A DNA stretch of 13,500 bases from NCBI GenBank assembly GCA_964548055.1, contig CAZJPS010000028.1:1-13500 (forward strand), given 5' to 3'. This stretch comes from CAZJPS01 sp964548055. Its GTDB lineage: Bacteria; Patescibacteriota; Gracilibacteria; Peribacterales; Peribacteraceae. The notes beneath the pieces are model-generated. The model was not told the origin of the DNA and searched no databases. It saw nothing but the letters and a program-made list of their open reading frames with translations. Positions 12,893 to 13,500 of the stretch are shown here, piece after piece; the stretch's first letter is position 1; each line of letters starts with the position of its first letter. The position numbers and the translations under genes are program-made.

Positions 12893-13500
12893 CTACGCAT
12901 TCTTCCCATGACACTTCTTAAACTTTTTCCCACTCCCACAAAAACACTGATCATTTCTGCCAATCTTTTGCTGAGCTACACCCGCACCACCTTGTGCAGG
13001 ACGCACCATGGGCTTTGCGCCAGTTCCCATAGGCTCCCTCACTCCTACGGTGGCAATGGGCGCTGTACCTTCTAATTCAGCTGCAATTTCATCTGCATTC
13101 GTATGAAGATTTTCTATGGTACTTTCATCTCCTTCCATCACCACCATCGCCTGAGGCTTAAATTGTGCAAAATCCGCCTGGAGGAGCGTGCGCACGATTG
13201 TTGAACTGATATTGTTCAGCAAAATCTGGAAACGGCGGAAGCCCTGATCCTGGTACTCGATGAGTGGATCGCGCTGCGCGTAGCCTGAGAAAGCTACCTG
13301 CTCACGCAAATGTGACATGTCGTCGATGTGATCCATCCAGTGGGCATCTATACTACGAAGCGTGATGATGCTCTCGGCCCGAGCAACCGTTTCCCGATCA
13401 GACTCGCTGCACTTTTTCTCATAAAAATCGGTCACAAGTTTCTGCACATACTCTACAAATGCTTCGCGTTCACGGAACGTAGAAAAATGCGTGCGGTGTT
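12893..13500 (-). CDS. secA: SecA translocase ATPase, C-terminal part (runs off the window)
   Basis: SecA is the ATPase motor that pushes preproteins through SecYEG. Only the C-terminal 200 or so residues are present; the frame is open to the window edge, so the true start lies outside. Visible are THFSTFREREAFVEYV at the edge, the helical scaffold block LRSIDAHWMDHIDDMSHL followed by REQVAFSGYAQRDPLIEYQ and FRRFQILLNNI, then a variable Gly/Ala/Pro-rich linker, and a terminal SEC-C zinc motif, GRNDQCFCGSGKKFKKCHGK, with ligands C-x-C-x8-C-H. The motif is intact, so the zinc-binding tail (SecB or ribosome contact in other bacteria) is kept. An internal GTG at 13447 is not a real start. Confidence 0.95.
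   Translation of the reverse strand, partial: HRTHFSTFREREAFVEYVQKLVTDFYEKKCSESDRETVARAESIITLRSIDAHWMDHIDDMSHLREQVAFSGYAQRDPLIEYQDQGFRRFQILLNNISSTIVRTLLQADFAQFKPQAMVVMEGDESTIENLHTNADEIAAELEGTAPIATVGVREPMGTGAKPMVRPAQGGAGVAQQKIGRNDQCFCGSGKKFKKCHGKNA

Noticed and set aside
1..13500. CRISPR array, tRNA, rRNA or transposase
   Set aside because: No regularly spaced direct repeats, cloverleaf, rRNA-like stretch or transposase-like protein was found on either strand by reading.
1..13500. UGA-as-glycine recoding
   Set aside because: Several genes end cleanly at TGA (sufD, sufC, the 6223-6555 gene), and conserved genes have no internal TGA, so the standard bacterial code fits.

Overview
The window looks like a piece of a compact bacterial genome. 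My best guess is the Candidate Phyla Radiation (Patescibacteria), perhaps the Peregrinibacteria. The reasons are short intergenic gaps, many small orphan genes, a single-pilin-plus-LamG surface protein, dispersed TGAGC..GTCGAA filler repeats, and little Shine-Dalgarno signal. This lineage call is inference from style, not from a marker gene. UGA acts as an ordinary stop (ends of the sufD, sufC and 6223-6555 genes), which argues against the Gracilibacteria/Absconditabacteria recoded lineages.

Layout. 1-250 is non-coding and holds a REP-like repeat. 286-771 (-) is a membrane-anchored hypothetical protein with a long, strongly structured 5' leader. 1016-1882 (-) is a short SufD. 1897-2934 (-) is a type IV prepilin-like protein with a C-terminal LamG domain, preceded by an orphan gene at 2960-3436 (-). 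3561-4988 (-) is SufB. 4989-5207 is a repeat-bearing gap. 5208-5891 (+) is a class I SAM methyltransferase and 5941-6216 (+) a DUF1232/YkvA-type membrane protein, convergent with an orphan at 6223-6555 (-). 6746-6925 (+) is a tiny Cys/His protein. 6938-7732 (-) is SufC, divergent from a 65-residue ORF (7813-8010, +) and a [2Fe-2S] ferredoxin (8068-8352, +). A long hairpin separates the ferredoxin from a minus-strand block: TPR membrane protein (8462-9226), DNA polymerase III delta' (9293-10255), a large orphan protein of 815 residues (10334-12781), and the C-terminal end of SecA, which runs off the window.

How the genes fit together. SufB, SufC and SufD form the scaffold and ATPase of the SUF iron-sulfur assembly machine, and the nearby ferredoxin is a likely client or electron donor. 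Unusually, the three suf genes are not contiguous: on the minus strand they read C, then B, then D, with unrelated genes between. Each carries its own -10-like box only 6-7 bases before its ATG. The same spacing recurs before several other genes, so leaderless transcription looks like a general mode here. No cysteine desulfurase (SufS) or SufE/SufU is visible. SecA and delta' are housekeeping genes (protein export, replication clamp loading).

The least explained items are the 815-residue orphan with a possible HicA-like C-terminus flanked by inverted A-rich repeats, the 51-base hairpin in the 286-771 leader, and the palindrome over the promoter opposite sufC.
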